Below, one piece after another: positions 34,665 through 47,754 of a stretch of DNA of 62,000 nt. The notes beneath the pieces were generated by a model. That model saw only the letters and a program-made list of their open reading frames with translations. It made no database searches and had not been told where the DNA came from. The first letter of the stretch is position 1, and each line of letters begins with the position of its first letter. Source of the DNA: Gnetum montanum (lineage: Eukaryota; Streptophyta; Gnetopsida; Gnetales; Gnetaceae); contig MNCI01037820.1 in the NCBI GenBank assembly GCA_015680685.1, positions 808,530-870,529 on the forward strand, in the 5' to 3' direction. Position numbers and translations under genes: made by a program.

Positions 34665-36320
34665 CTCAGTGATCAAGGGTAAAAACAGAAAAAGGGATAA
34701 ACGTCAAGTCCTTGATGCATTACAAAATTCAAGGCTAAATAACTGTTACAAGTATGCAGACATTGAAACCTATTTCATAATAATTATTATTATTTTCATT
34801 TATTTGTTCCTGCGTTTGGACTGTTAAGCATAAATTTCAACATAGTTGCCTCCAACCCTAGTCATCAAGCAAAACTCAAATACCATTTGAAATTGCATAA
34901 ATGCTATATCCAAGGATACTCCAGGACTGCTGACACATATATAACATTAGAAAAAACTTCATAGAAAAGTAGATGGCACAAACCTACTATAAATCAATAA
35001 AATCAAAGATTTAAAGGGAATATATACGTAACCATGAAACTACCACGCATGGAGGCAGTTTTAGAACAATTAAGAAGCCAATCATGTGCAGGGTATAGAA
35101 AGAGAAAGGTTCATGTTTCGAAATGTCCAAAAGAGGGAGAGAAAAGAACGAGTATGCAAATTCTTTTTAAAAAATTGAAAGTTTAAACTGCTAAAATTAA
35201 CTTCAGAAGCAACGGTTTAAACAATAATTAATTTTTAGTAGGGACACAAACTTGTGTTTGGCTTAAATTAGAAGCAAGACATATGACATTTGCACATGGG
35301 CACAAAAATACAAAATTATTATTACAGGAGTTTGGCGTTTTCTCGAACTATAGACAATTTCGCAAGAAGACCGCATAATTGAAGTAATGAGCCAACTCCA
35401 TCCGATATTCTCATAGAAGCAAAACCAGTTTCCTGAAAACAATTTTAAGATTTCAGAGTGGGAGTAATAAAAATGTATGAAAAATGTTATATATCATCGT
35501 AAATGTTATAAAATTACCTTTATAAATTCTAGCTTTAAATATTCTGGCATGTCAGAGTTTTTAATCACCCTGAACAATGTTGTGATGATATCAGTGGCTG
35601 AATAACCAAGATCATACAGCCTTTTAAACGAGAACATGCTTCATCAAATTTGCCTTTCAGTACATCTTTTACCATATTCTTGACATGAAGAGGATGAGGC
35701 TGCTCACAAACCTGCAAGCTTTGCCTTGTCACGTATGAAAACTAAAACAAGCTTTAACAAAGATCTTAAACAACGTACATTGCTTCATTGGCGATTTTGA
35801 AATTTCATAAAAGATAAACAATCACCTGGAAAACATTCTCTTGATTCACAAAATTAAATCCACTGTGTGTGGCCTGTAAGTTATTCAAAGCTTGCCTCAT
35901 ATCTCCATCAGCAGTGAAGACGATGGCTTCAAGACCTTCAGGTACATAGGCTACCTACAGCAAGGACAGAAACCACAGTTAAGCAAAGTAATATGAAAGA
36001 ACACACGAGAGCAGAAATAAGTTGAAAATCACAAAAATCCAGTAACATCACATTTTTAGAAAATAGAAATATTACCTGATTAACACAATGAATACTTTAT
36101 GACAGACAATAAACACAGGAATTTGAAAATTCAAGTCACAGGTGATAGCATTGATATTGGATACTTTGTAACACATACATGATTATCTCCACCTGGGAAA
36201 ATGGATGACTAATGTTGTAGTGCAAGAGACCTATGGTTTAAGCATTTCAGAATTTTCAAGGGCCTACACAATTAGAGAGCTTAACCAAACCAATTTAATA
36301 AACCCACAAACTTTCTGAAG

Positions 36321-36368
36321 TATCATCATCATCATCCTAGCCTTGTCCCAACAAAATGGGGTCAGCTA
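36321..36368 (-). mobile_element. 48-bp LINE 3' end insertion, 13-bp TSD
   Basis: Inserted in an RFC2 pseudogene intron between two copies of AAACTTTCTGAAG (36308-36320 and 36369-36381). On the minus strand it reads as the common plant LINE 3' end (GACCCCATTTTGTTGGGACA) followed by an (ATG)n tail. It is an extreme 5' truncation. Confidence 0.85.
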
Positions 36369-36399
36369 AAACTTTCTGAAGCATCAAATAAAAAGTTGA

Positions 36400-37900
36400 A
36401 CACCAGAGAGTTCCATCTGTTATTATCCATGAAAGGAAGTTTTGGTGTTAACAATGTTATCTTTAGATGTTTGTAAACGCAAAAGTACCTCAATTTCTAT
36501 CTAAACTGCTAAATACATGAAACAGATCTACAGATCTAAAATAACAATCCCAATCTAAGTTTCACAACAAATAACATTATCATATTACCTGCTCAATGCA
36601 AAGATAAAAGAAGAAATGAATGTTCAATGTTGAATATACCTAAACACCAAAATTGATCCATTAAAAAGCCATGGTTCAGCAGTTCTCACAAAAAAATAAT
36701 ATAAGCACAAAGTGTAAAATATCCCAAGAAAACTAGATTGAGTACAAAGTCTATATGAAACACTAACACTCAGTTTAGAGATGTCTGCATCAGCAAACTA
36801 CACAACTAGCTGAAAGAATACATTATTTAGAACTTTGTAAACGATACCATCAAAGCAACAACTCTTATCAGGTTTTCCACACAACTAGGAAATTTGAAAC
36901 CAAAGCTTTCTGCAAGATGGAAGTCATAACTCTTGCCAAACAAGCCATAATTCATTGACTAAACACAAGGATAATCAGTAGTTTGGAAGAATTACAGGAA
37001 TCAAGCCCCAGCAAGACCACAGCATGCTTAGCAACAAATAGACCTTTATGGATAGTATTTAATGTTCAGGGTCGGCATTGTATATCTGATATTAGCAGAT
37101 AACAAATCAATCTTAAATACGAACAAAACACTTGCTCTTGCTTGCTGATATTGAAATTAGGAAGATGCATTGTTTGCACTGTTTTGTAAGGAAATATGTG
37201 ATATGGTGTTCATCAGAAAATGAAAAAAGAAAGTGAAAAACATATCATAATTGCACACAGAACAAAGATTTCAGCAGCTATATCATAACAATATCAAATT
37301 GTTCAAATGATATTTGAAGGAAATTGAGTCTGCACATTTGTAGATGCCCTACTTAACTCCAACCTAAGTATAACTTAACATGAAACCTACATGGCACGAG
37401 TGGAAGTTGACCCCATAACTTGGTAAGCCAAACTCTAAAGGCTCCTCTAACAAGCAAAACCCCTTGGAACAATTTTCTTGGCTACTAAAGCTGATCTTAT
37501 GGTAGATGAACGTCTAGAAAACCATCAAATTTAACCAGGAAAAAACCATTCTGGACAAAGAACTGCAAGGAAACATTTATTTTTCTTGATGGAACTCTGT
37601 CAAAACGAACTCTCTTTACCAGGCTATAAGCAGTAAAAATAAAAACCAAGTCAGTGGAGCTTGTCTGTTTGTTTTATTGATGTTTATGTTACTTTTTCCA
37701 ATCCAAAAGCTACTAATGCTATTTATGTTAAACTCGGCTTCTTGTCCTTTTCAAGATAAAACCGTGATTTTTTCCAATTTAGTTACTCCCAGTAAGTACC
37801 GCAGTCTTAGAAACTTGCAAGTTTGCAACTAAAAGCAAAATGGCAGTCTAGTAACATTTTCGATTTTAACTTGACAAAAATTGAGGGAAAAAAGCGTAGC
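36400..37900. other. large intron of RFC2 pseudogene
   Basis: Part of the roughly 1.95-kb intron between the exons at 37911 and 35954. AT-rich. I see nothing further in it. Confidence 0.6.
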
Positions 37901-38939
37901 CAGAATATACCTTTTCCTCTTGGACAACGTACATAATCCGTTTAAGTATAACCTGATCTGACAGCCTGCTGTAACGAACAATGGCACATCTACTCTGAAT
38001 TGGTTCAATAATTTTGGAAGTGTTGCATCAAAAGCAAATCTTGTAGTGTTATAATAGATTTCCATGGTTCATCTCAATGCTTGCTGAGCACCGCTGGTCA
38101 TACTAAATCCCAGAAAATAATAACACAAACTGTTAAAATCCTGCTACAACATGCAAAAAATTCAACACTTTGAAACGCAACAATAGAACCTTGGAAAGAA
38201 TGTATCGATTGCAACCAACAAATTAAGATTAAAAGAAAAGATGAAAATGCAGACAAAACTGTTCTTTCCTGAAATAAAAGCATCCAACACCGAAAATCAT
38301 CTATCTATTAACAGAAGTTAATAACAACAACTGACTCGAAAATGAAATTTCTTGCAAATAAGGGCTTTGCGATAGCACCTATCAGCTTCATCGAGGATAA
38401 TAATTTTGTGTCGACCCGGGGGCAAGTTAACCTTCTGCTGTGCAAAATTCTTTATCCTGTTTCTTACCACGTCAATCCCCCTAAAACATCCAACAGAGCA
38501 TTGCAACAAAAATTTGCAGCGCATTATAACCAACAACAGAAAACATTTTCTGAAAAAAAAAATTTAAAAAAAAGGGCAAGAACCTGTCGTCGGAGGCGTT
38601 CAGCTCCATGACTGCAACTTTGACATCAGGGCCAAGCAGCTCGTGGGCAAGCGCCAATACACTCGTGGTTTTTCCCGTGCCAGGGGAACCCTATCTCAGA
38701 GAAAGATTCACCAATAATTTCCGTTAGAGAGTGAAGCACCGTCGCCAAAAAGCTTCAGCAAAAATTCGTAGCAGAGCGGGAAAATGGGGGATAAATACTG
38801 CTACGATGAGATTGGGCATGTTCCCGTCTCTAGCAATGACTTGAAGCCTGGAAACGGCCTCTTCACTGCCAAAGATGTCAGCAATCTTTGTGGGTCTGTA
38901 CTTCTCCACCCATGGCGAGTCTCCGACTGCCGCTGCTCA

Positions 38940-39745
38940 ACACAGGAAATTATTGGAGGGAATGTATGTGTGGCAACTGCTCGTGTCCAGGCTCGTTTAT
39001 TTGAAGCATTTAACTTCACATGAGGAACTGAATTTCCAGGACCATACTTTGCCCCTTTGGCCAATTGAATTTTCTATGGGCAATTGAATTTTCTATCTTT
39101 CATAGCAATTTCAGCTAAATTGTACACCAATTTCGCTTGAACGAAAAGCAATAAATTTAAATCAATTTTGATCTTAATCAATATCAACTTTGCTTAAGAT
39201 ATAATTTAAATTTTTTTTATGTAATTAACTTCCCTCGTAATTTAAAACACAAATTTATCCAAGGTTGCAATCATAAATTTATCCAAAGTTGCTGAAGCAA
39301 ACATGTATGGATTGGAAATCTTTTTTTATTTGGCAACTTTAGATAAATTTGTATTTTTAACTATACATATAAATAATTTCATATAAAAGCAAATTTGAAC
39401 TGTTTTAAGCAAAATTGATATCAAACAAGAGTGAAATTCGTATACATTTAATTTAAATATGTTTTCACTTTAAGAATTTAGTTTACAAATGAACAAAATT
39501 ACTATTAAACATAGGAAATTCAATTTACCAAAGGAGTATTAATTCAACCATGGTAAGATGGTTTGGAGTAGAGACTCTTTACACAAGAATTGACCATGTT
39601 CGGTGTTCTGTGGATCTTTTATTTTGTTTTAGCCTATCTTACTTTTAGCAAGATTCAATCTACCTTCTCTATGCTTGGAACAATGTAGGGGTGTTGATAC
39701 CAGGGTTTGAACCTTGTACATTATACCGTATAACTTCTTTATAAA
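38940..39745. other. upstream flank of RFC2 pseudogene
   Basis: 38940-39090 is moderately GC-rich and open on the minus strand (PGNSVPHVKLNASNK...) but out of frame with the first RFC2 exon. It may be leader or unrelated sequence. 39090-39745 is AT-rich with short internal repeats (GAATTTTCTAT, AATTTATCCAAGGTTGC). No gene seen. Confidence 0.4.
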
Positions 39746-39749
39746 TAAT

Positions 39750-39880
39750 GAGTTGTTAACCTAGTGGTACAAGTCTTAGTGTGGTAACCCCACATCACAA
39801 TTTTGATTCTACTAGGTAGCACTAAGTTATAAACTTTTATAAATCTTGGGTTGTACATATGTTCAAATATTTTGGGTTCT
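39750..39880 (+). mobile_element. tRNA-derived SINE remnant
   Basis: GTTGTTAACCTAGTGGTACA (A-box-like) is followed 45 bp later by AATTTTGATTCTACTAGG (B-box-like). Confidence 0.5.
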
Positions 39881-40599
39881 AACATCCCCCCTATAACTTC
39901 TTTATAATTTTTTTTAAAATCAAAAAGTGATCTATATTAACAAGTAAAAAAAAGTGCATTCAATCATACTAATATCAGGTAACTTGAGTCATGGTAGAGC
40001 AAAAGCAACACCAAAAAACACAAAGTTCACCTTTAAAGAGGCTATTTGGAGACCTAACTATGGCTATAAACAAGAGCAAACAAGGAAAAAATGGGTAGGA
40101 TGTTGTTACAAACAATGTTGCATGGGTAGCCAAATGATGTCTATGGTGATGACAAATGTCCTAGGGCCATGGCTTGCTACTTCAATGAGGACCACAATCT
40201 AGTTGAAGACATGAGGGTTAAGTATGTCATTGATCCAAAAGGACCTTGTTGCAAATCTCAATACTTACGATGGTCCAAGATGTATTCTAGGCAAGGAAGC
40301 ACATCCTATTAGTCATCTACAATAGTGAGATTGGTGATGATGTTAATCAACTTCATTGATCCCTAGAACCCAAAGGAACCTAATGAATCATCAAAAACCT
40401 AGACTTTCCTAGGACCAACATCAATATGAGGGTTTTTGGTAGGTGGAGTGTGGGTAATAGTATGCAGAGGATTGAGAATTTACGTAGGGGTGAGTAAGTG
40501 AGAGTTGTCAAGACTAGGTGATGGTGGAGATAGGTGGCAAGGGTGAGGGCAAGATGAAGCAAAGGTCCAAGTCATAAATTGCTTAATATTAATTCTTGC

Positions 40600-40938
40600 A
40601 AAATTGCATTTAGTCCCTTTTCTGATGCTACCTTGAAAGCTATGTATAGCTAAATCCATGACCATTAGTCAATGTTGAGTTGCAAGGTACTTTCCAAGTA
40701 TGACCTTGTAGTCTTTACACATGGTCTAATCTCTTTTGTGCAGCAAGAAATAATCAATTTTTGTTTTATCCATACCAATGTTGTATCTAATTAAATTTTT
40801 TTTCCTCTTCTTGAAATGAGTATTTGTAATTGCAAGGTTACAGACAATTACAAATTGCAGTAGTGAATCTCCCATATCATTACACTTTCCAAATCCTTAT
40901 CCTCCATGAATCCTATCATATTGAATTTTCACAGATCC
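40600..40938 (-). pseudogene. LINE endonuclease domain, second part
   Basis: The minus strand reads RIHGG, then FGKCNDMGDSLLQFVIVCNL, then AITNTHFKKR, then CKDYKVI and LMVMDLAI. It matches the end of the AP-type endonuclease domain of plant L1-type LINEs (RVHGGFGYG..., ANTFFKKR, CKDCKVIPGES). It continues 48618-48965 and is interrupted by the LTR element. Several stops. Confidence 0.75.
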
Positions 40939-40943
40939 AACAT

Positions 40944-41816
40944 TAATGAGCGACAAGGTACCCCTACACTCAACCATATGAATCACAAGCGTTCACGCAT
41001 GATCCGATCGAATTCCATGAATGGGACTAGTTGTGGCATCTAGATCATTGTGCTTTGATTGCAATTCGTTGTCTTCCCACTTGGACTAGTGGTAGCTTTG
41101 TCACATATGGTTTAATCCAAAGTGAGATGTATGATGTTATTTCTAATTCTATGCTACTCCTGATGACGATAAAGAGATGAATTAATTAAACTAATGAATA
41201 GTGAGAAACAAGATCTAAACTAGCCCATGGATGATGGTATCCACTCTTAACCATCTATACATGTCTTGGACTTCATGAGATTACTTCTGGGGTTGCCAAG
41301 TGTACGTCACTAGTTGTACCAAACAATACACTTCTAGGTTACCAAGTACATCCATGTAAATGCTTGTGATTAAGGTGTACAGATTCTACGTAATAACAAG
41401 AATAGTAAATAGCAATAAGGGGAAATGTTTAACTAAGGAAAGCATTAAATAATTAAAGCAACAATATTAATCTAAGTGGATGTTGCAATGANCGTAAATG
41501 CTTGTGATTAAGGTGTACACATTCTACTTAATAACAAGAANAATTGCCAATCATGTAACGTGTCCAAGAACGTCGCACTCAAACAAAGGTGCCATACAAT
41601 TACAAACATTACACTGTGGGCATGCACTGGGAATAACAAACTTAAAAAGGAAGAAATTAAAAATTAAAACTATCTCCCTAATTCTTATGCTCTACATGTT
41701 GTCTCATCCGAGAGCCCAAGTGTAGTATTTATAGGCAAGATCCAAATGAGGCGACGTTGGGTATCCGATGTCGCTTATTAGCCCCGACATGGGGGTCATA
41801 AAAGCATGACTCATCA
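40944..41816 (-). mobile_element. 3' LTR, non-autonomous copy 2
   Basis: TAATGAG to CTCATCA. 41492-41541 is a 48-bp segment between two single Ns that repeats 41356-41405 and replaces the normal GATCTTTATT block. It is probably a misassembly. U3 carries GATGTCG-type motifs (41768-41795) rather than GATATC. Confidence 0.88.
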
Positions 41817-42003
41817 TACCCCTATGATTGAATGAAAACTCATCCTTAAGTTAAACAAAATGAGGAACAAGTTCTTTACAAGATATTGGCAGGTATGGGA
41901 TTATTGATTGACTCAAACAATAAACAAAATAATTGATTCTTTGCATGTCGCAATGGTGCTGTACAAAAATGGGACACATTATTACAAAATAAGACAAAAC
42001 AAG

Positions 42004-44465
42004 ACTAGGAAACTCATGTAAAACCCAAAGGTAGTGGCTCTTCCAGTGGTTGCTTCCCTTTGTTGCCAAGGTGTTGAAACTTGTATTAATTGAGCAAAGC
42101 CTGTAACTTTTCTTCCTCCGTCCTTGGATCGTTCACCGTCTAGGCTACTGTGCCAATGTGTGCTAGTGCAAATACATCCCAAGGACATGGTAATTATGGA
42201 AACATTTGATTTGCCTTTACGTACCATGTCACAAACTGTCATCATTCTTCCTCAAAAGCCCTAGCTTTATCTTTGAGNTTCTTCCTCAAAAGTCCTAGCT
42301 TTATCTTTGAGTTCATGATAATCCATAAATTTGCAAACCATGTTTGAGGCTACATCTTTCTATCCATGATAACTAACTTTGACCACCTCCAACTTTGAGT
42401 TTGCCACCTACAACTTTTGCCAAGCATCTTTTTGATTCACAAACTCTTTCTCATACAATGCATAGATGGTCACCACTTGTTTTTCTAGCTTACTTCAAGG
42501 ATGACCTGCTGTTAACATAGCAAGGTTGGCATATCTTAGGTTAGCCAACGCCATGTACTCTTTTAAATCTTCTATCTGCAGGTCTTTGTTTTTGACTTCC
42601 ACTTATTGGACCATGGCATAACTATCCAAGATGGCTTGCCATTCAAAATTCTACAATGACAAGGAGCTAATGTGGACCTTGGCCATCTTGATTTCCTTCT
42701 CATTGATTTCCTTACATGATCACAAAAGTGTTTTCCCAACTTGATCACAAAAGTGTTTTCTCATTTTTCCACGCACTAATCTGGATTGTTGACTTTGACT
42801 AATAGCATGCACCTCCTCCATGGAGAGGGTTCTATTCTCCTAGGCTAATCTACTCATATCTTAATTGACCCTCACCAATTGTTCTTGCAACTACTAGATA
42901 CTTTCTTCTAAGATGTTCTTTTGTCTTTCTATAGTGCTCAACCAGGAATTCTCTACTGTGAGCTCCTTATTTTCTTCTTAGACAATGGTTAGTGCCTTTT
43001 TATATGCATGAGATTGCACATCTATAGCAGAGACATTTCAAACTGTCGTCTCCTTCTCTCGCTTCATAGCCGCTTTCTCCTTTGCTAGCTTAGTGAGCTT
43101 TTCTATCTTGAATTGCTCTAGTTGGTTTGGTGTGACAAAATGGGCAGGATCCTGTTGTTCAGCACATAGGGTAGCCAACTCTTCTTGCAATCCTTATACC
43201 TTAGCTTCTACATGTTCTGCCTTGACCTTCGTCATGGCCAACTTTCCTTTGATAGTGATGAGGTCTAACTGTGCTATAGTGACATCGTTGGGGATGTCAA
43301 ATAGAGTGGTCATCACTTGACCCATCTGTAGCAAGTGATCAAGCACATCCTCATGCTGCAGGAGTCATTGAGGACCCAGCCAACATTTGTGCATCTTTAG
43401 TTCCTACCAGATCAGTCAAAGGCATAACAAGAACATTGAATGACTCCTTGATGTGATCAGCGATCACCTCTTCTATGCCCGCTACATCCTTGTGTTGTAG
43501 AACCACGATTATGGTGCCTTCTCTAGTTTCCAATGTGACTTGCAAGGATGCAACATTTCCAGAGATCTAGCATGACCATTGGGATTTCCCTCCTCCTAAC
43601 TAAATTGAGATCTCTCCCCTTGTTGGATCGACTGATTTGGTGGACCATAAGACATCTTTCATAACCCAAAAGAGATTGGCCTCATCCCTGCTTCCCCAAC
43701 TGACAGTTTCAGTGATTCTCTATAGATGGCTCATCAATGGTCTATAATACTATGGCGGTGGTGGTGGAGACTATGCTTGCGAACATTGCTTAGGCTCTTG
43801 TTGCATTTCTGTTCTTGGTTTTACCTCCTTTTCAACTTCTTACTCCTCACCAGAATCTTTTCTTAATGCTATAGTTTTTAGGAGCTTTGCGAAGGAGGTG
43901 TGCTGAGCCTTCCTAGGGATATCATTAGTATATCTTAAGATTCTAGCATGCTTGCATAGCTTTTTGATCAAATAGGGAAATGGGAGTGTTGGTCTCCTTG
44001 ACTTCGTTTCTTCAAACCATCGTTGAATTTTTGTGAAGTAATATTGAAGAAGATTAACTACAAATTTTCCCATTAGAATGGCACTTCCCCTAGCTACATA
44101 TTTTGATTGAGCCCTTTGGTAGGAAACAGGTGCTACGTCCCAATCTTAAAGTAAGTTCTCTCTTCCAAAGTCATTTCATGGTATGACTTGTCCTCTTTAC
44201 CATACACCCATCTTAGCCATAATTTCTTTATTTCGAGGTCAAATTTGGTGGATAGGTGAGCAACCTTGACCCCTTCATTGGGTAGGTTGAGAGCTGCAAC
44301 AATATCCTTGACTAAGTAAGAGACAATCACCTTGTAGATATTAATAGTGGTACCCTTGTCTTTGTTATGCCAGAATTGATGGACTTCGCCCAGGTGTCGT
44401 ACCATGGTCATAATGAAATCTTGTGTGTTATTAATGGTTAAATGACCATGTGTCCTTACTTCCAA
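42004..44465 (-). pseudogene. third ORF of copy 2 (broken)
   Basis: 44465-44133 is open: MEVRTHGHLTIN, VRHLGEVHQFWHNK, INIYKVIVSYL, HLSTKFDLEIKKLW, MTLEERTYFKIG. 44073-43840 continues after a frame break: MGKFVVNLLQYYF, TLPFPYLIKKLC, YTNDIPRKAQHTSF. A decayed coiled-coil region follows to about 42004. It matches the third ORF of copy 1 without the first part. A 35-bp duplication around the N at 42279 adds a local frame break. The function is unknown. Confidence 0.7.
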
Positions 44466-45810
44466 GATTTAAATCAAGTCCAAACCACCTTTCAGTGACA
44501 TTGCATTGTTTCATCCCATCAACAAACAACCATAAGACTATCAAAGTTGCAAGGAGTAACATCACTTGGCATTTTGTCCAAGGAAGAAGCATTGTTATGG
44601 CACAATTATTATTTTTTTATGGTTCTGAGAAGTCACCAACCTTTAGGCATGGGTACATGTCTTTCTAGTGGGACCTGCAGAAGTTTATTTAGTGCCATTT
44701 AAAGTTTCTCTTACTCTCATTTTTCATTGGATCTACAAGGATATGGTTATAACCTCATCAACATGATAGAACATACAGAAGTAGCCAAAGAGAATCTACA
44801 GATCCCCTTGGTGTGACACTCGTTACATTCTACCTTAGTTCTACACTCTTCCATCTAGACACAATGATTATAGATTTATTATTATGTTGGTTGATGAAAA
44901 AGATCAACATTATGACTAGAGCAAGAACCTCTCATTAATGGAATGGGTGAATGGATGTCGTGGTCTCAATGTCCAAATAATCAGTCCCTTATGACTCAAC
45001 AACATAGAGAAAAAACCTTACCTCAATCGACAACATGATCAATAGCGAGATTACATATAAGAAAAATTAAAACAATTAGAAAAAGTAGAAAAAAATAGGA
45101 AAATGACAAAAAAAATTGTAAAACAAAATGATAAAAAGCACTTAAAAATCCTGAAGATTAGAATGGGGGGTAACCCCCACAACTAAACATTTGGTCATGG
45201 CTAGGATTAGTAAGTGGATGAATAAGATCCATGCATGTATGAAACGTTGGAAACCCTTCATGCCCCAGTCATTGAGTGTCTATTGGTGGTGTGATGGTTG
45301 GGTAGAAAAATTGTTGATCACATACCTTATTGTTATATGTATGGAGAATCAGGATATGAGGTGTGTTAACATTATGGGTGACTGACCCATAATTACAGAG
45401 TATGCATAGATTCATGTGTCTTCTCATGTTTGTAGATTTATTAGTTGGATGTGGGATTGGAGTACAGACTAATGGTGGCCCTTGTGTATGGTCAAAGAAC
45501 ATTAGTTGAGATAGCAAAGGTGATGTGCCAGGTTGGCCTTGTGCTGGCTCAAATGATGTGATGGGTCCATGCGTGGTTTGCCTTAGCTTACGGCCTTTCC
45601 TCTAGAAGGGATGTTTCTGGCATTGTAGTTGAGACCCACTAGTGTCAGTGTGTCTTTGCACATATGCAGAACAAGTGGCACTCATTCGTTGATACTGCGG
45701 TCCTAAACCTTCCTAAGTTACTGGTGATGATATTAAAAGAGGTGGATTATGAGAATATCAAGAGTAAGTTGGATGCTAAGAGGTGCATGATGGTGATCCT
45801 TCAGGGGATG

Positions 45811-47640
45811 TCATATATTGATGGTGCTCAGGAGAGTGGTAGTAGCGATTAGAAGCAGAGGATGCAGAACTAGTTGGAGAAATAGGATGTTGAACATAGT
45901 ATCCATGCATTTTTGATGGATATGGCTGATGTGGTGGTGGCCTTCCCCACGATTGTGGTTGTTGCCACTACAGTTGATGACCATGTTGAGAACTTTGGTG
46001 GTAAGTCCCCCTAGGATGGTATGATCAGTTGTGAAACTATCTATAATCACCTTGTGGAAGAGGAAGTCTCCCAGGCATGTGCTTTTGCACAAATTTTGAA
46101 TTTAAGGAACTTTCCTAATACTCTTGTAGATGCAACAATATGGGGCATTAGCCCTTCAAATGATCATCTATGTAGATGTTGCATCCATTATCTTCATCTG
46201 TGGTTGAGTCTTTAGCCTTACTTTCATCAACCACTTTTCTTGTTGGTTGAAAAGTGTTCCTGACTATTTCTTGGTTATGTGTCCTTTGTTTATGATGTTT
46301 TCCTGGCATGTGTTGCATGATCTTCTTTGCAACCATCTTAATAAGAGTTGTGACATTTTCATTTATCCATTTGGACATCCTATTAATCTTTGCTTCTAGA
46401 TTATCGATAGACTTCTTCATCAGCAAGGTTTGTTGTGGGATCACCTTATCGAGAGTGGTTTCATTTTTCTTACCATAAATTTGGACTTCCTTTGATTGAA
46501 GAGATGGGTCCCATTGAGATTTCTCAACATTCTCCCATTTGCACATCTCTCCTTCTTCTTTTGCCACATGCTCTATTATCTCTTTGATCTAATGGGCTTG
46601 AAGCTTGTATAATTACCCTGGGGCATACATCCCAAGGGGTCACCCTTATTTCATTGCAAAGCCCATCTATCATGTGGTAAATTTTCTCTTCCTCAAAGAA
46701 ACCATGGCCTAGGCATTGATTTAGTAAGGCATAATATCTATCTAAGGCCATGTCTAAGGGTTCATGTTGTTCTTGTTTCCACTCTTGGATTTGTCTCCTC
46801 AAATTGGACACTCTTTTATAAGTTTGGTATCTTTCATTGAAATGTTCTAACATTGTAGACCATCCTCAGATGGAATTTGGTTACAATGAATGATACCTCA
46901 CTTTAGCTCTATCAATTAGCATCCTGCCAAAGAGCTTAAGCTTTTGCCATTCACTTTCAATGTTGCAAAAAGCACAGACATCATTGAAGGCTTGTAAATG
47001 ATGTTGCAGATCTGAATCATAGCCTCCTGCAAATTTTAGAATATTATTCATGTCAAACTTGGATAAGTGACTCTTTTTGGGATGCCCGTGAGATATCTTA
47101 ATGGCCTCTGTGATATGCATCAGGCTCTTAGTGGCCAATAGGGGTTCATTGTCATCAAACAAATCATGAGGGAAATGTCTATCTCTATTCGTTTGATCAT
47201 GATGATGTTTTCTTTGACCTTTCTCGTGGGTTCAATTTCAATTTTAGTTCGACCCTTTAGTGGAGCTCTATTTTTATACCTACATTCATCTTCATTAGAA
47301 CTAGACATCTAAGGGGAAGAAGAGGATGAGCAATTGGAAGAATTGTCATGGATTCTATGGCGTTCCTCAAGGTTCCTTAATTTATTATTTCTTGGTTTCA
47401 AGGAGGTGTTAGGCCTTGAGGCCTTCCCTAGTCCAGGACCTACATCATCTCTTTCAGGGTTGTTTATCTTAGGTCAATGTAGTTTTTAAGTGTTGTCAGG
47501 GTGGTCATGATCATAAGAAACCCTTGCATAAGGTTGATCACTCCAATCTTCTTCATCATATATCTCGTTAATTCTCCAATGAATGTGTTCTCTATACAGT
47601 GCATAGTCACTTTTGTGTGAGAGAGATATTATTCATGGTT
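45811..47640 (-). pseudogene. gag polyprotein of copy 2 (broken)
   Basis: The N-terminal part near 47640-47160 shows EDWSDQP and a Ser-rich stretch. 47162-46881 gives DNEPLLATKSLMHI, FAGGYDSDLQHHLQAF, WQKLKLFGRMLIDRAK. The core gag domain lies at 46853-46524: LEHFNERYQTYKRVSNLR, QEQHEPLDMALDRYYAL, GHGFFEEEKIYHMIDGL. 46567-46148 holds a Lys/Asn/Gln-rich basic segment and a damaged zinc knuckle (CNIYIDDHLKG, second Cys lost). A Pro/Gly-poor tail extends to 45811. Several frame breaks. Confidence 0.8.
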
Positions 47641-47735
47641 TATGGTGTGTGTGAATCAATAGCTTCTGAAAGATATATCATTAATTCCTTTACAGAAATC
47701 TTGTATAATATAACCAAGCTAGATAACTAGCACCA

Positions 47736-47753
47736 TCCCCAGCAACAGTGCTA
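47736..47753 (-). other. primer-binding site of copy 2
   Basis: TAGCACTGTTGCTGGGGA on the minus strand, one base after the LTR. A tRNA-Asp-type site with a few transitions. Confidence 0.7.
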
Positions 47754-47754
47754 A

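Larger units (their letters stand above)
35322..38936 (-). pseudogene. RFC2: replication factor C subunit 2 (small clamp-loader AAA+ subunit), unprocessed pseudogene
   Basis: Seven exons readable on the minus strand: about 38936-38799 ([28 protein letters not shown]), 38690-38584 (Walker [18 protein letters not shown]), 38480-38379 ([16 protein letters not shown], Walker B ILDEAD), 38102-37911 (MTSGAQQALR, EPIQSR region), 35954-35826 ([20 protein letters not shown]), 35711-35518 (CEQPHPLHVKNMV), 35432-35322 (ETGFASMRISDGVGSL, stop). Junctions follow GT-AG. Known role: ATP-dependent loading of PCNA at primer ends. Breaks: TGA in place of an Arg codon at 38069-38071, a 1-bp deletion near 38029 and a 1-bp deletion in an A-run near 35622. 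No start codon is visible: a TGA at 38937-38939 precedes the first exon in frame. Introns are retained, so this is a duplicated rather than a retrocopied pseudogene, unless the breaks are sequencing errors. Confidence 0.88.

Noticed and set aside
38801-39064. 87-codon minus ORF (MAKGAKYGPGNS...) overlapping the first RFC2 exon
   Set aside because: It runs through the exon in the wrong frame. The part upstream of 38940 might be leader, but nothing supports a separate gene.
39690-39725. Second, minus-strand SINE from the B-box-like CAAGGTTCAAACCCTGG
   Set aside because: No A-box-like head at the right distance and no copy elsewhere in the window. It may be chance or a badly decayed copy.
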